Shown here: piece after piece, positions 9,001 to 16,430 of the stretch
Numbering within the stretch: position 1 is the first letter of the stretch
Layout: each line of letters starts with the position of its first letter
NCBI RefSeq assembly: GCF_004522175.1
Contig: NZ_SDEB01000014.1
Location: 1 to 64,000 of the forward strand
Reading direction: 5' to 3'
Length of the DNA: 64,000 nt
From: Paracoccus ravus
GTDB lineage: Bacteria; Pseudomonadota; Alphaproteobacteria; Rhodobacterales; Rhodobacteraceae
Translations under genes and position numbers: made by a program
The notes under the pieces: model-generated
Database searches by the model: none
What the model saw: the letters and a program-made list of their open reading frames with translations, nothing else
What the model was told of the DNA's origin: nothing

Positions 9001-9331
9001 ACTGATCCTGGGCAAGATGCAGGGCTGGACGCGGGTCAACGGGCCTTGCGACGTCGAGCGGCCGGACGGCGCGGAATATCTGTCATATGAGCCTTACGCC
9101 TTTCCCATATCGCTAGCAGATCCGGTGCTGGTCCAGTTCGTGCAGCGCCGGGTCTATGAGCTTTTCTCGCATCGGGCCGAGATGACGGGGCGCTTTCAGG
9201 CCAGCTTTCAGGGACGCGGCATGTCTCCGGCGCTGGCCTATCTGTTCCTGCTCAATGCCGTCGAGAACGAAGAGATGCTGGGTCCGCGCCCGCCGATCCC
9301 CGAGACGCCCGAAGCCGAGACCGCGAAATGA
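6068..9331 (+). CDS. Large multi-pass membrane protein with C-terminal solute-binding-like domain
   Basis: 1087 residues, ATG preceded by GGAGG. Hydrophobic segments lie near residues 35-53, 85-110 and 130-150; a soluble, charged region covers about 165-385; several more membrane segments occupy about 390-655. From about residue 657 (VYVGFRTDTPPFSS, then YEGYLADICFDLF) the sequence resembles a family-3 periplasmic amino-acid-binding domain, ending around 1070 with a region rich in paired cysteines. The topology suggests a receptor or channel whose ligand domain faces the periplasm. I do not recognise the full architecture. It follows the small peptide gene and is convergent with the regulator at 9344. 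Ligand and output are unknown. Confidence 0.75.
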   Translation: MENPWPAGVPTSLWTYNQLRAEELVQVPMMGIRFAPGFLYTFVFGCIFIALFAWKRFSVRSEVHSVSRALSDLSPSEMGGQGALLRAYFIYAGSILLLYVSLTFFGRLILQSAQMLPVAGIQVNLNKLQFDSMQWPLMLAFAFAGLAEMLPPVKMTEGWLRNRAYRAVGIPVRLEQTMRSLIVALDRACAAGPEIEPNPLSAALASYRERWTDTIARHAWAAELGTLRRSRQDEAVSLLSQLEMLVFWAKAARGSWPGHEVSQSVRQMERKFVDESVTLLDEIHHRMLELPTEGADAGTVAHKTRFSEYLGDAIDRAEKLRFDLVGILAIFLERDLDVPMAEPAGETREKQIEARQAAKVDQPEPMEPALNQLLIMTERPDTAGTGPEAGLFLALIAVFLFYAAAAWRGVQEPIGQFIERTNLYGVLVTALVETLRIAALTWLPILAAFSLRQYLWDNGDWARATRTHRRSGYAMQIFGCLCLGAAVSMIALAGVAALRAFFVAPDADYFFSLYFGGVAFVLYYPTQAIILVALIPIALRSADLRQNSATRMWLGMLCALCVGFLSIQHQNYWNPTLARDCPGLVVISSLDCARRFDLVGHVILALLAFLAAGVFGELPERIRRTKPRWATQTTPVALLLLATLQSHPAAAQVATAPREVYVGFRTDTPPFSSGVAATDNSADRPYEGYLADICFDLFAGYPQYRIIPVPISAQDRFIRIRSDGAASGRGDLDMLCDAVTMRFSDPERASASIFSPVVFASGVSFLDRTRSGGTLIVGYVENSTARDVARKVCEVDYFKGLLPSQRSSLYQRCKLRWSAALVVELLQRKQQRPVRASPAHYPVPGDPLWTRLGESWSELLDAGRRLKQSGIDPDRLDPESRDLLNKVTKHPTQPVQAEPLKSACLSDGDDRACLQALDLLSDPLCQANATTPPRGNTPIEKAPWPDYHFCPMATHDQLIEWFCTTPPGQRRIYMGDRELILGKMQGWTRVNGPCDVERPDGAEYLSYEPYAFPISLADPVLVQFVQRRVYELFSHRAEMTGRFQASFQGRGMSPALAYLFLLNAVENEEMLGPRPPIPETPEAETAK

Positions 9332-9343
9332 CCGCTCTGCGCG

Positions 9344-11302
9344 TCAGTCCAGCCCCGCCTTGCACAAAAGCCCAAGCACCCTGTCGCGAAACTCCGGCGA
9401 AACGCTTGCGCTGATAGGGCGGATGCCCTCAAGCGAGACGCCGGAAAGTTCACGCTTTGCGGTCGCAAGGACCTGCCTTGCCTCATCCGGCCTGCCTTGT
9501 TCCGACAGCGCGCAAGTCAGGGCGAGACGGGACCAGATTTCGCCCGGCAGCATTGCGACCGCGCGATGGGCCATGGATTGAGCCTGATCGGGCCTGCCGA
9601 GCAAGATCAGCGCGAAGGACTGGACCGTGATGAACATGGCGGCAAGCGGATCGCGGGGGCTGAAGCGCAGCGCCTGCTCGGCATTGTCCAGCGCGGCTTG
9701 CGCCTGGTTCGACCACAGATGTGCGGTGGCGAGCCCGTAATAGGTCGAGGCATAGCTGGGATTCAGATCCCGCGCCAGGCGCAGGTGATCAAAGGCGGCG
9801 GGCAGGTCTCCGGCATAGGTCAGAAGCCGCCCCAGCACGACCTGGGAAAAAGGCGCGGTCGGATCTTTCACCACGGCAAGCCGACCCTGCGCGATGGCTT
9901 CGATCAGCGTGGCCTGCGGGTCCGCGGCCATGCGCCAAGTGACGCCGACCAGGCCGATATAGGCCAGACCGGCCAGTGGAAGCGCGAAATCCGGCGCGAG
10001 TTCGGCCGCGCGGGCAAAGATTGCCCTGGCGCGCGCCGCTTCTTCCGGCTGAAACCGATAGGCGTGCCAAAGGCCGCGATGGAACAATTCCCACGCATCC
10101 AGATCCGAGGGCTGGCGGCGCACTGCGCGTTCGCGCTCGGACTGACGGATCTCGGCATCGACCCCGGCAAGGATCTGGCTGACGACGGCCTCTTGCACCT
10201 CGAAAAGATCGGCCAGCGGGCGCTCGTACCGCTCGGCCCAGAGATTGCGACCAGAGGTGGCATCAAGAAGCCGGACCGACAGGCTGACGCGATCGGCGCG
10301 GCGGCGGACTGCGCCGGTCAGGACATAGCGCGCACCAAGGTCCTGGGCGGCCTCGCCGGCGTGAGCAGGGTGAAATTGGAAACTGGACAGACGCGAGATG
10401 ACCAGGATGTCGCGATGCCGGGTCAGCTCGGTCGTGATGTCATCGGCCAAACCCTCGGCCAGAAATCGGCCATCGGGATCGCCATCCGCATCGGCAAAGG
10501 GCAGCACCGCGACCGACAGGCTGAAATCCCTTTGCCCGGCTCTATGGATTGGTGCCTCGCGGGGTTCATCCGTCAGTTCATTGGCCAGCATCTGGGTCTG
10601 GACGGATGGGGCGATGCCAAGCTCCCTGCGCAAAAGATCGCGGCAGGCGTGAAACTGGGCAAGCGCCATGGCCCGGTCGCCCGAATCCGCCAGAAGACGG
10701 ATCAGCCGGCGCTGACTGGCCTCGCGAAAAGGATCAAGCGCGACGAGATTTCGGGCCAGTTCGATCGCCATCATATACGCGCCCGCCTGCGCGCATTCGT
10801 CCAAGGTGATCTCGATGAGCTTTTGCGACAGGCTGCGACAGCGGCTGCGCTCGAACTCCAGCCATTCGCCCAGCAGGGCGCCTTCGGCCTCGATGCCGTC
10901 CAGAAAGTTCTGGGTCAGGGCCGGGACCTCGCGCGGATCGGCCGCCCCGGTTTCGGCCAGCGTCTCAAGCCGCGCAAGGTCGCTTTCAACGCGCCGGGCT
11001 TGCAGGCCGACAGCCTCGCGATTGCCGATGACTGCCCCTTCGCCAAGAGCGGCGCGGAGATGGGACAAGGCATTGCGCAGGCTTCCCCTTGCCTGCTCTT
11101 CGGCCCTGTCCTCCCAGAACAGGCCGCAAAGCCGGCCGCGCGGATGCAGCCGCCCCGGCGCACTGGCCAGATAGGCAAGAAGCATACGGGACTTGACGGT
11201 GGGAAGTGCGATTTCCCGGTCACCCAGACGCGCCGAAAAGCCGCCGAGCATGCGCAGGCTCAGCGTTCCGGCAGAGGCAAGAGGAATGGCGGGGCCGGGC
11301 AT
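9344..11302 (-). CDS. BTAD-type transcriptional regulator with TolB-like and TPR regions
   Basis: 652 residues from the ATG at 11302, preceded by GGGAAAG; an upstream TTG would add 5 residues. The N-terminal ~95 residues are an OmpR/SARP-like winged helix (LSLRMLGGFSARLGDREI, then RMLLAYLASAPG). A bacterial transcriptional activation (BTAD) helical domain follows to about residue 235. Residues ~255-390 match the TolB-like N-terminal module found in TPR adenylate cyclases and HilA-like regulators (VAVLPFAD, LAEGLADDITTELTR, YVLTGAVRR). The last ~250 residues are TPR repeats. It probably senses a partner through the TPR region and controls the divergent TTC38-like gene. Target and signal are inferred only. 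Confidence 0.8.
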   Translation of the reverse strand: MPGPAIPLASAGTLSLRMLGGFSARLGDREIALPTVKSRMLLAYLASAPGRLHPRGRLCGLFWEDRAEEQARGSLRNALSHLRAALGEGAVIGNREAVGLQARRVESDLARLETLAETGAADPREVPALTQNFLDGIEAEGALLGEWLEFERSRCRSLSQKLIEITLDECAQAGAYMMAIELARNLVALDPFREASQRRLIRLLADSGDRAMALAQFHACRDLLRRELGIAPSVQTQMLANELTDEPREAPIHRAGQRDFSLSVAVLPFADADGDPDGRFLAEGLADDITTELTRHRDILVISRLSSFQFHPAHAGEAAQDLGARYVLTGAVRRRADRVSLSVRLLDATSGRNLWAERYERPLADLFEVQEAVVSQILAGVDAEIRQSERERAVRRQPSDLDAWELFHRGLWHAYRFQPEEAARARAIFARAAELAPDFALPLAGLAYIGLVGVTWRMAADPQATLIEAIAQGRLAVVKDPTAPFSQVVLGRLLTYAGDLPAAFDHLRLARDLNPSYASTYYGLATAHLWSNQAQAALDNAEQALRFSPRDPLAAMFITVQSFALILLGRPDQAQSMAHRAVAMLPGEIWSRLALTCALSEQGRPDEARQVLATAKRELSGVSLEGIRPISASVSPEFRDRVLGLLCKAGLD

Positions 11303-11636
11303 GACGCTTTCCCGCAAGCGAAGGTCTTGGAATTATGGCGCGGAACCCTGCGGCTTGCCAATGCGGCTCAGCACGGGATTTCCGGCGATTTAGCGTTTTT
11401 TTCACGTTTGCACGACGCCGCTTTACCGCTGCGATCACGCGGACCTGCGAAAAGGACCGACGAAACGCCCTCGACCGAAAGGCCCAAGAGATGAAGACCA
11501 GTCTGCAAATCGCCTGCCCTGCGCCGCTGTCTCGGCGGCCTGTCCGGCGATCCGATTTTCCCATGCTGTTCCGTGCCGGGCTGTCCAGACCCGGTCTGGC
11601 CCAGCATCACCACTTCCATCCCGCAGGAGAATGAAG
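11303..11636. other. Divergent regulatory region between BTAD regulator and TTC38-like gene
   Basis: 334 bases with no firmly supported gene; promoters for both neighbours must lie here. A 47-codon plus-strand ORF (11491-11634) runs into the start of the TPR gene, but its ribosome binding site is weak and its proline- and arginine-rich content resembles noncoding GC-rich DNA. It could at most be a leader peptide. An AT-richer patch with a run of T at 11395-11402 is the best promoter location. Confidence 0.4.
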
Positions 11637-12956
11637 ATGACCGTCCATGACATGCACGGACTTACTCTGACCGGTGCCAGCGCAACAAGCCTTGCCGCAT
11701 ACGAGCAGGCGCTGGCCGAGCTGCAATGCTATCGCGCCGATCCCGTGGCCTCCATTGACCGGGCCATTGCGGACGATCCCGGATTTGCCATGGGACACGC
11801 GATGCGCGCCTGGCTGCATCTGCTTGGAACCGAACCGGCGGGCTATGCCATCGCCGAGGCAAGCCATCGCGAGGCCATGACCCATGCCGCGACCCGACGC
11901 GAAAAGGGCCATGCCGCGGCGATTGCCGCGCTGCTCGGTGGCGGCTGGCACGAGGCGGGCCGGATCCTCGAGGATATCGCGCTCGAGCATCCGCATGACG
12001 GGCTGGCCCTGATCGCCGGTCACCAGATCGACTTTTTCCGCGGCGATGCCCGCATGTTGCGCGACCGCATCGCGCGAGCCATGCCGCATTGGGATGCGGG
12101 GCGTCCGGGCTATCACTCGGTCCTCGGCATGTATGCATTCGGGCTTGAGGAAACCGGGCATTTTCCCCAGGCCGAGCGGATCGGGCGACAAGGCGTCGAG
12201 ATCGAGCCACGCGACGGCTGGTCCCAACATGCCGTGGCGCATGTGCTGGAAATGCAGAACCGCTCGGTCGAGGGCATCGCCTGGATGACGCAAAGCGAGG
12301 CTTGGGCGCAGGACAGTTTCTTTGCGGTCCATAATTGGTGGCATCTGGCGCTCTACCATCTCGAACTCGGGCAGTTCGATGCGGTTTTCGACTTGCTCGA
12401 TCAGCGCATTCTGGGCTCGGGCCTGGTCACGGTGATCGATCTGATCGATGCCTCGGCCATGCTGTGGAGGCTCGCGCTGCGCGGCGTCGATGCAGCCGAA
12501 CGCTGGCAGGGTGTCGCCGATCGCTGGCAGCAATCGGGGCAGCCGGGCCTCTATGCCTTCAACGACGTTCACATGATCATGGCCCTGATTGGCGCTGGTC
12601 GAACACAGGCCGCCAAGGAGGTTCTGGCGGCGCTGGCCGAGGCTGCCCATGGCGGCGGCGACAATGCCCGCTTCAGCGCCGAGATAGGTTTGCCCGTGGG
12701 CCAGGCTCTCTGGGATTTCGGGCGCGGGGATTACGCAAGCTGCGCCCGCCGCCTGCGCGCGATCCGCGGCATGTCACGCCGTTTCGGGGGCAGCGATGCC
12801 CAACGGGATGTGCTGGATCTGACGCTGATCGAGGCGGCGCTGCGCGCGGGCGATGGCGCACTTGCCCGCGGTCTCGCGGCCGAACGCGATGCCATGCGCC
12901 ATGAAAGCCCGCTGACCCAGCTTTTCCTGCGCCGTGCCCAAGCGCTCGCGTCTTGA
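11637..12956 (+). CDS. TTC38-like tetratricopeptide repeat protein
   Basis: 439 residues from the ATG at 11637, which has GGAG at ideal distance; the in-frame ATG at 11631 is too close to it. Alpha-helical TPR-type protein across its length. The blocks WSQHAVAHVLEMQ and HNWWHLALYHLE are characteristic of the tetratricopeptide repeat protein 38 family, present in many proteobacteria and animals but without an established biochemical role. No signal peptide or membrane segment. It is transcribed divergently from the BTAD regulator and followed by a terminator hairpin, so it is a single-gene unit probably under that regulator. Confidence 0.82.
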   Translation: MTVHDMHGLTLTGASATSLAAYEQALAELQCYRADPVASIDRAIADDPGFAMGHAMRAWLHLLGTEPAGYAIAEASHREAMTHAATRREKGHAAAIAALLGGGWHEAGRILEDIALEHPHDGLALIAGHQIDFFRGDARMLRDRIARAMPHWDAGRPGYHSVLGMYAFGLEETGHFPQAERIGRQGVEIEPRDGWSQHAVAHVLEMQNRSVEGIAWMTQSEAWAQDSFFAVHNWWHLALYHLELGQFDAVFDLLDQRILGSGLVTVIDLIDASAMLWRLALRGVDAAERWQGVADRWQQSGQPGLYAFNDVHMIMALIGAGRTQAAKEVLAALAEAAHGGGDNARFSAEIGLPVGQALWDFGRGDYASCARRLRAIRGMSRRFGGSDAQRDVLDLTLIEAALRAGDGALARGLAAERDAMRHESPLTQLFLRRAQALAS

Positions 12957-12977
12957 GGGGCGGCAACGCAAATCCGG

Positions 12978-13008
12978 AATCCCGCCGCCATTGGTTGCGG
13001 CGGGATTT
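12978..13008 (+). terminator. Rho-independent terminator after the TTC38-like gene
   Basis: Perfect 11-base stem AATCCCGCCGC / GCGGCGGGATT with an 8-base loop, followed by T. It starts 22 bases after the stop codon. Confidence 0.75.
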
Positions 13009-13090
13009 CATGTGTCGCGCGAAGCCAAGCCGCTGAATGCGGATTGCGATGAAGCACCCATCCTCTGGTCTTGCCTCATGGTCAGGACTG

Positions 13091-13420
13091 TTATCGGTCG
13101 TGGCGGGTCGCCAAGCGGCGCCAGTGCATCGGACGGCCCGAAAAGATATGGAGAGTGTTGCGCCATTCATAGCGCCGCTTATCGAGTTTGCGCCGCGACT
13201 TCCGTGCAGGGATGCAGGGCTTTAGCCCTTTGTCTTTCAACGCATATCTGAACCGGTCGCCATCATAGAATTAGACCATAGCAACGAGATCAATGGGTCC
13301 TGAGCCAAGGCCCCGAAAAACAAGCTGCGCCTGCTTTCGAAAGATGGCGGCGGCTTGATCGCGGGGATGTGGTCGGCTGCCCGGACGGATGAGCCTTGAG
13401 GCCCGCGATTGGCCCTGACC
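13091..13420 (-). pseudogene. IS5-family transposase remnant (C-terminal part)
   Basis: On the minus strand a 58-codon open stretch ending at the TAA 13091-13093 encodes YDGDRFRYALKDKG, CIPARKSRRK, DKRRYEWRN and WRRLATRHDR, the order and spacing of the C-terminal DDE region of IS5-family transposases. No start codon, and text upstream of about 13270 is broken by stops and frame changes up to about 13420. The catalytic core is therefore absent. Terminal inverted repeats were not found. Confidence 0.75.
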
Positions 13421-13773
13421 ACAGATCTCTTGCCTTTTCACGGGACGATCCCTATCAGATCCCATATCGCATGGACCCGGTGAAAATCCGGGTGGCTATT
13501 CCGGCCGCTGATCCGCCGGACAACCTTCCTCTTATCGCCCAGCTCGGTTCCGTGGAGATTCAGGATTTCCACGCCGCCCGATTTGTGAGGCAAGCTCACC
13601 AATCGGGGCCCGTTGCGCAAAGGGGGATTCCGGCTCAGGCCATCGGGCGCGAGCGGAAGATTGACCGGCACGATGGTGGCGTTGCCGATGCGTTTGGAAA
13701 CATGTTCGATATGGTCCTTCTGCTGGGTCGGTCCCATGATTTGAATGAAAGGCGTCGCCTGCGAGACTTTTGC
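13421..13773. other. Uncertain stretch between two IS relics
   Basis: About 350 bases. A minus-strand 119-codon ORF (13438-13797) is open but has no clear ribosome binding site, matches no family I know, and overlaps the second transposase remnant. It may be a decayed passenger gene. Otherwise nothing is supported here. Confidence 0.35.
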
Positions 13774-13900
13774 AGACAGACATACAAACGGCGTCATCCT
13801 GGTCTCGAACTACTTCGCGAAGATGAAGGAGTTCAGATCTATAGCGCGCGCCACAAGAAAACCGCTTGTCGCCAAGCCGCAATCTTGCATTTCGGCTGAC
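13774..13900 (+). pseudogene. Second IS5-family transposase remnant (C-terminal tail)
   Basis: Read with frame changes, the plus strand encodes YKRRH, then NYFAKMKEFRSIA, then RHKKTACRQAAIL. This is the sequence order of the end of IS427/IS1031-type IS5 transposases (YKxRHLVENFFxKxKEFRxIATRYDKT...AA). At least two frameshifts separate the pieces. It belongs to a different subgroup from the remnant on the other strand at 13091-13420, so two separate insertions have decayed at this spot. Confidence 0.6.
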
Positions 13901-13936
13901 CATTCTCGTAACACAATGAATATCCACGGGCCCTAG

Positions 13937-15349
13937 ATGAACAGAACACGGCACTATCTGCGCCAGTGGCAGGAGAACCCTGTCTCGGAATTGCTCGCCG
14001 GCGCGGTTGCAACATTTGCGCTGATCCCCGAGGTCATCGCCTTTTCCTTTACTGCCGGGGTGGACCCGCAGGTCGGCCTTTTTGCCTCCTTCGTGATCAG
14101 CATCGTGATCGCGTTATTCGGGGGAAGACCGGCGATGATCTCGGCGGCGGCGGGCTCCGTCGCTCTGGTCGCCGCGCCGCTGGTCCGGGATCATGGCATC
14201 GAGTATCTGCTTGCCGCCGGGCTGCTTGCGGGCTTGATGCAGATGGGTTTTGGTCTGGCCCGGCTCAGCACGCTGATGCGCTATGTCTCGAGCTCGGTCC
14301 GGACCGGCTTTGTGAACGCGCTGGCGATCCTGATCTTTGCGGCCCAGCTGCCCCATATCATCGGGGCGGGCCCGGCGGGCTATGCCGTCCTGGCTGCGGG
14401 GCTTGCGATCATTTATCTGGCCCCGCGCCTCACGACGCGTGTTCCTGCCCCGCTGATCTGTGTCCTGGTCCTGACCGCGCTTTGCTCGGGGCTTGGGATC
14501 GAGGTGCCGCGGGTCGCCGATCTTGGCCATCTTCCCGATGGGTTGCCGGTCTTTGCCCTGCCGGATGTTCCCGTCAATCTCGACATGCTGGCGATCGTGT
14601 TCCTGCCCGCGCTTGCGATTGCGACGGTCGGGCTGCTCGAATCCCTGATGACCGCGAGCGTGGTGGATGATCTGACCGCAACCCCTTCGGACAAGAATGC
14701 CGAGGCCCGAGGGCTGGGGCTTGCCAATGTCGCGGCCAGCCTCTTCGGAGGCATCGCGGGCTGCGGCATGATCGGCCAGACGGTTTCGAACGTGAAATAT
14801 GGCGGGCGCGGTCGGCTTTCGACCATGGCAGCCGGGGGCATCCTGCTGCTCTTGATGGTCGCGCTGAAGGATGTCGTTTCCCAGGTGCCGGTGGCCGCGC
14901 TGGTCGCGATCATGGTCATGGTCTCGATCGACACGATGGACTGGCAATCCCTGCGTCGCCTGCGCGCCAATCCCGGCATGTCCAGCATCGTGATGTTTGC
15001 GACCGTCGCCGTGACGGTCGTGAGCCACAATCTCTCGCTGGGCGTCCTGGTCGGCATTCTTCTGAGCGGCGTCTTCTTTGCCGCCAAGGTTGCGGGGATG
15101 CAGCAGGTCATCCGCGACGGAGACAGCTACAAGGTCGAGGGCCAACTCTTCTTTGCCTCGGCCGATGCCTTTCTCGACGCCTTCGATCCGTTGGAACATG
15201 ACGGTCCGGTCAGGATAGACCTTACCGGAGCCAAGGTCTGGGACATCACCGCCGTGGCGGCGATCGACAAGGTCAGGGAGCGTTTCGCGCGGCACGGTCT
15301 TGCTGTCACCGTGATCGGGCAGGGGCCGATCCCGCGCCGCGGGACCTGA
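13937..15349 (+). CDS. SulP-family inorganic anion transporter
   Basis: 470 residues. The N-terminal ~385 residues form the multi-helix SulP membrane domain; the segment from PVSELLAGAVATFALIPEVIAFSF to GLFASFVISIVIALFGG matches the first SulP helices. A short STAS domain closes the protein (from about 395, with RIDLTGAKVWDITAVAAIDKV). Members move sulfate, bicarbonate, chloride or other anions across the inner membrane; the substrate cannot be read from the sequence. It sits alone between IS relics and a shared terminator, so it may have arrived by transposition. Shorter than the common 550-600 residues, but both domains are present. Confidence 0.88.
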   Translation: MNRTRHYLRQWQENPVSELLAGAVATFALIPEVIAFSFTAGVDPQVGLFASFVISIVIALFGGRPAMISAAAGSVALVAAPLVRDHGIEYLLAAGLLAGLMQMGFGLARLSTLMRYVSSSVRTGFVNALAILIFAAQLPHIIGAGPAGYAVLAAGLAIIYLAPRLTTRVPAPLICVLVLTALCSGLGIEVPRVADLGHLPDGLPVFALPDVPVNLDMLAIVFLPALAIATVGLLESLMTASVVDDLTATPSDKNAEARGLGLANVAASLFGGIAGCGMIGQTVSNVKYGGRGRLSTMAAGGILLLLMVALKDVVSQVPVAALVAIMVMVSIDTMDWQSLRRLRANPGMSSIVMFATVAVTVVSHNLSLGVLVGILLSGVFFAAKVAGMQQVIRDGDSYKVEGQLFFASADAFLDAFDPLEHDGPVRIDLTGAKVWDITAVAAIDKVRERFARHGLAVTVIGQGPIPRRGT

Positions 15350-15364
15350 GGCAAGGATCGATAC

Positions 15365-15387
15365 AGGGCGGCCTTGTGGCCGCCCTT
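15365..15387. terminator. Bidirectional terminator between SulP gene and proV
   Basis: Perfect 9-base stem AGGGCGGCC / GGCCGCCCT with a TTGT loop, placed in the 43-base gap between two convergent genes. Confidence 0.75.
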
Positions 15388-15392
15388 ACCTG

Positions 15393-16430
15393 TCACGCCG
15401 GTTCCGCATCCGCCGGATTGACCATCGCCTCGAGGATTGCGGGCAGGTCGATCACGCCAAGATGGGTGCCGGCACGGTCCTGCACCTGCGCAAAGGCAGC
15501 CCCTTGGCGCGTCATGCGCCGCGCGACCTGATCCAGAGGCATATGGGCCGGAACCACCATCGCAGGCAGCGCTCCGCCGCCCTCGGTGGGCTGGGCAATG
15601 GTCCGCGCCTGCAGGATGCGGCCGCGGTTCACCTCGCGTACGAAATCCGCGATATAGGGCGTGGCGGGCCGAAGCACGATCTCTTGGCCGGAGCCGACCT
15701 GCTGGATCGCGCCGTCGCGCAGAACCGCGATCTTGTCGCCCAGACGCAAGGCCTCGTCGAGATCATGGGTGATGAAGATGATGGTCTTTTCCAGCTCTTT
15801 TTGCAGTTCCAGCAGGATGGACTGCATATCCACTCGGATCAGCGGGTCCAGCGCCGAGAAGGCCTCGTCCATCAGCAGGATTTCGGCATCATTGCTGAGC
15901 GCACGGGCCAGCCCGACACGCTGCTGCATGCCACCGGAAAGCTGGCGCGGGTAATAATCCTCATAGCCCGAAAGCCCGACGCGCTCGATCCAGTGTCGCG
16001 CGCGGCGCTCTGCCTCTGCGCGCGGAAGGCCGCGGATGTCCAGACCATAGACCGTGTTCTGCAGCACGGTGCGATGCGGCAACAGCGCGAATTTCTGGAA
16101 CACCATCGCGGTCTTTTCGCGGCGAAAGGCCCGCAATTCGGGCGGGGACATGGTGACGACATCGCGCCCGTCATAGAGAACCTCGCCCGAGGTCGGGCGG
16201 ATCAGCCCGTTGATATGCCGGATCAGCGTCGATTTTCCCGAACCCGACAGCCCCATCACCACGGTGATCTTGCCCTGGGGAATGGTCAGGTTGATGTCAT
16301 GCAGGCCCAGAACGTGGTTGTGGCGGTCGTTCAGCTCTGCCTTTGTCAGCCCGGCCTTGACCGCCGCGATATGGCGGTCGGCCTCGGGGCCGAAGATCTT
16401 GTAGACATTTCGGATCTCGATATCGCTCAT
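15393..16430 (-). CDS. proV: Glycine betaine/proline ABC transporter ATPase (ProV-like)
   Basis: 345 residues from the ATG at 16430 (an upstream in-frame start would run far into proW). Has the ProV-type N-terminal extension, then Walker A GLSGSGKST near residue 60, signature LSGGMQQRVGLARAL, and Walker B ILLMDEAFSALDP. The C-terminus holds a shortened CBS region (VARRMTRQGAAFAQVQD, ending by residue 345) instead of the two CBS domains of ~400-residue ProV, so ionic-strength gating may differ. The start overlaps the proW stop by 4 bases (ATGA). Last gene of the proX-proW-proV unit. Confidence 0.88.
   Translation of the reverse strand: MSDIEIRNVYKIFGPEADRHIAAVKAGLTKAELNDRHNHVLGLHDINLTIPQGKITVVMGLSGSGKSTLIRHINGLIRPTSGEVLYDGRDVVTMSPPELRAFRREKTAMVFQKFALLPHRTVLQNTVYGLDIRGLPRAEAERRARHWIERVGLSGYEDYYPRQLSGGMQQRVGLARALSNDAEILLMDEAFSALDPLIRVDMQSILLELQKELEKTIIFITHDLDEALRLGDKIAVLRDGAIQQVGSGQEIVLRPATPYIADFVREVNRGRILQARTIAQPTEGGGALPAMVVPAHMPLDQVARRMTRQGAAFAQVQDRAGTHLGVIDLPAILEAMVNPADAEPA

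Noticed and set aside
9497..11494. 665-codon plus-strand ORF
   Set aside because: Antisense to the BTAD regulator, which has clear domains.
11491..11634. 47-codon ORF ending in the start of the TTC38-like gene
   Set aside because: Weak ribosome binding site and noncoding-like composition; possible leader but not supported.
13438..13797. 119-codon minus-strand ORF
   Set aside because: No ribosome binding site, no family recognised, and overlap with a transposase remnant on the other strand; kept only as a remark in the region note.
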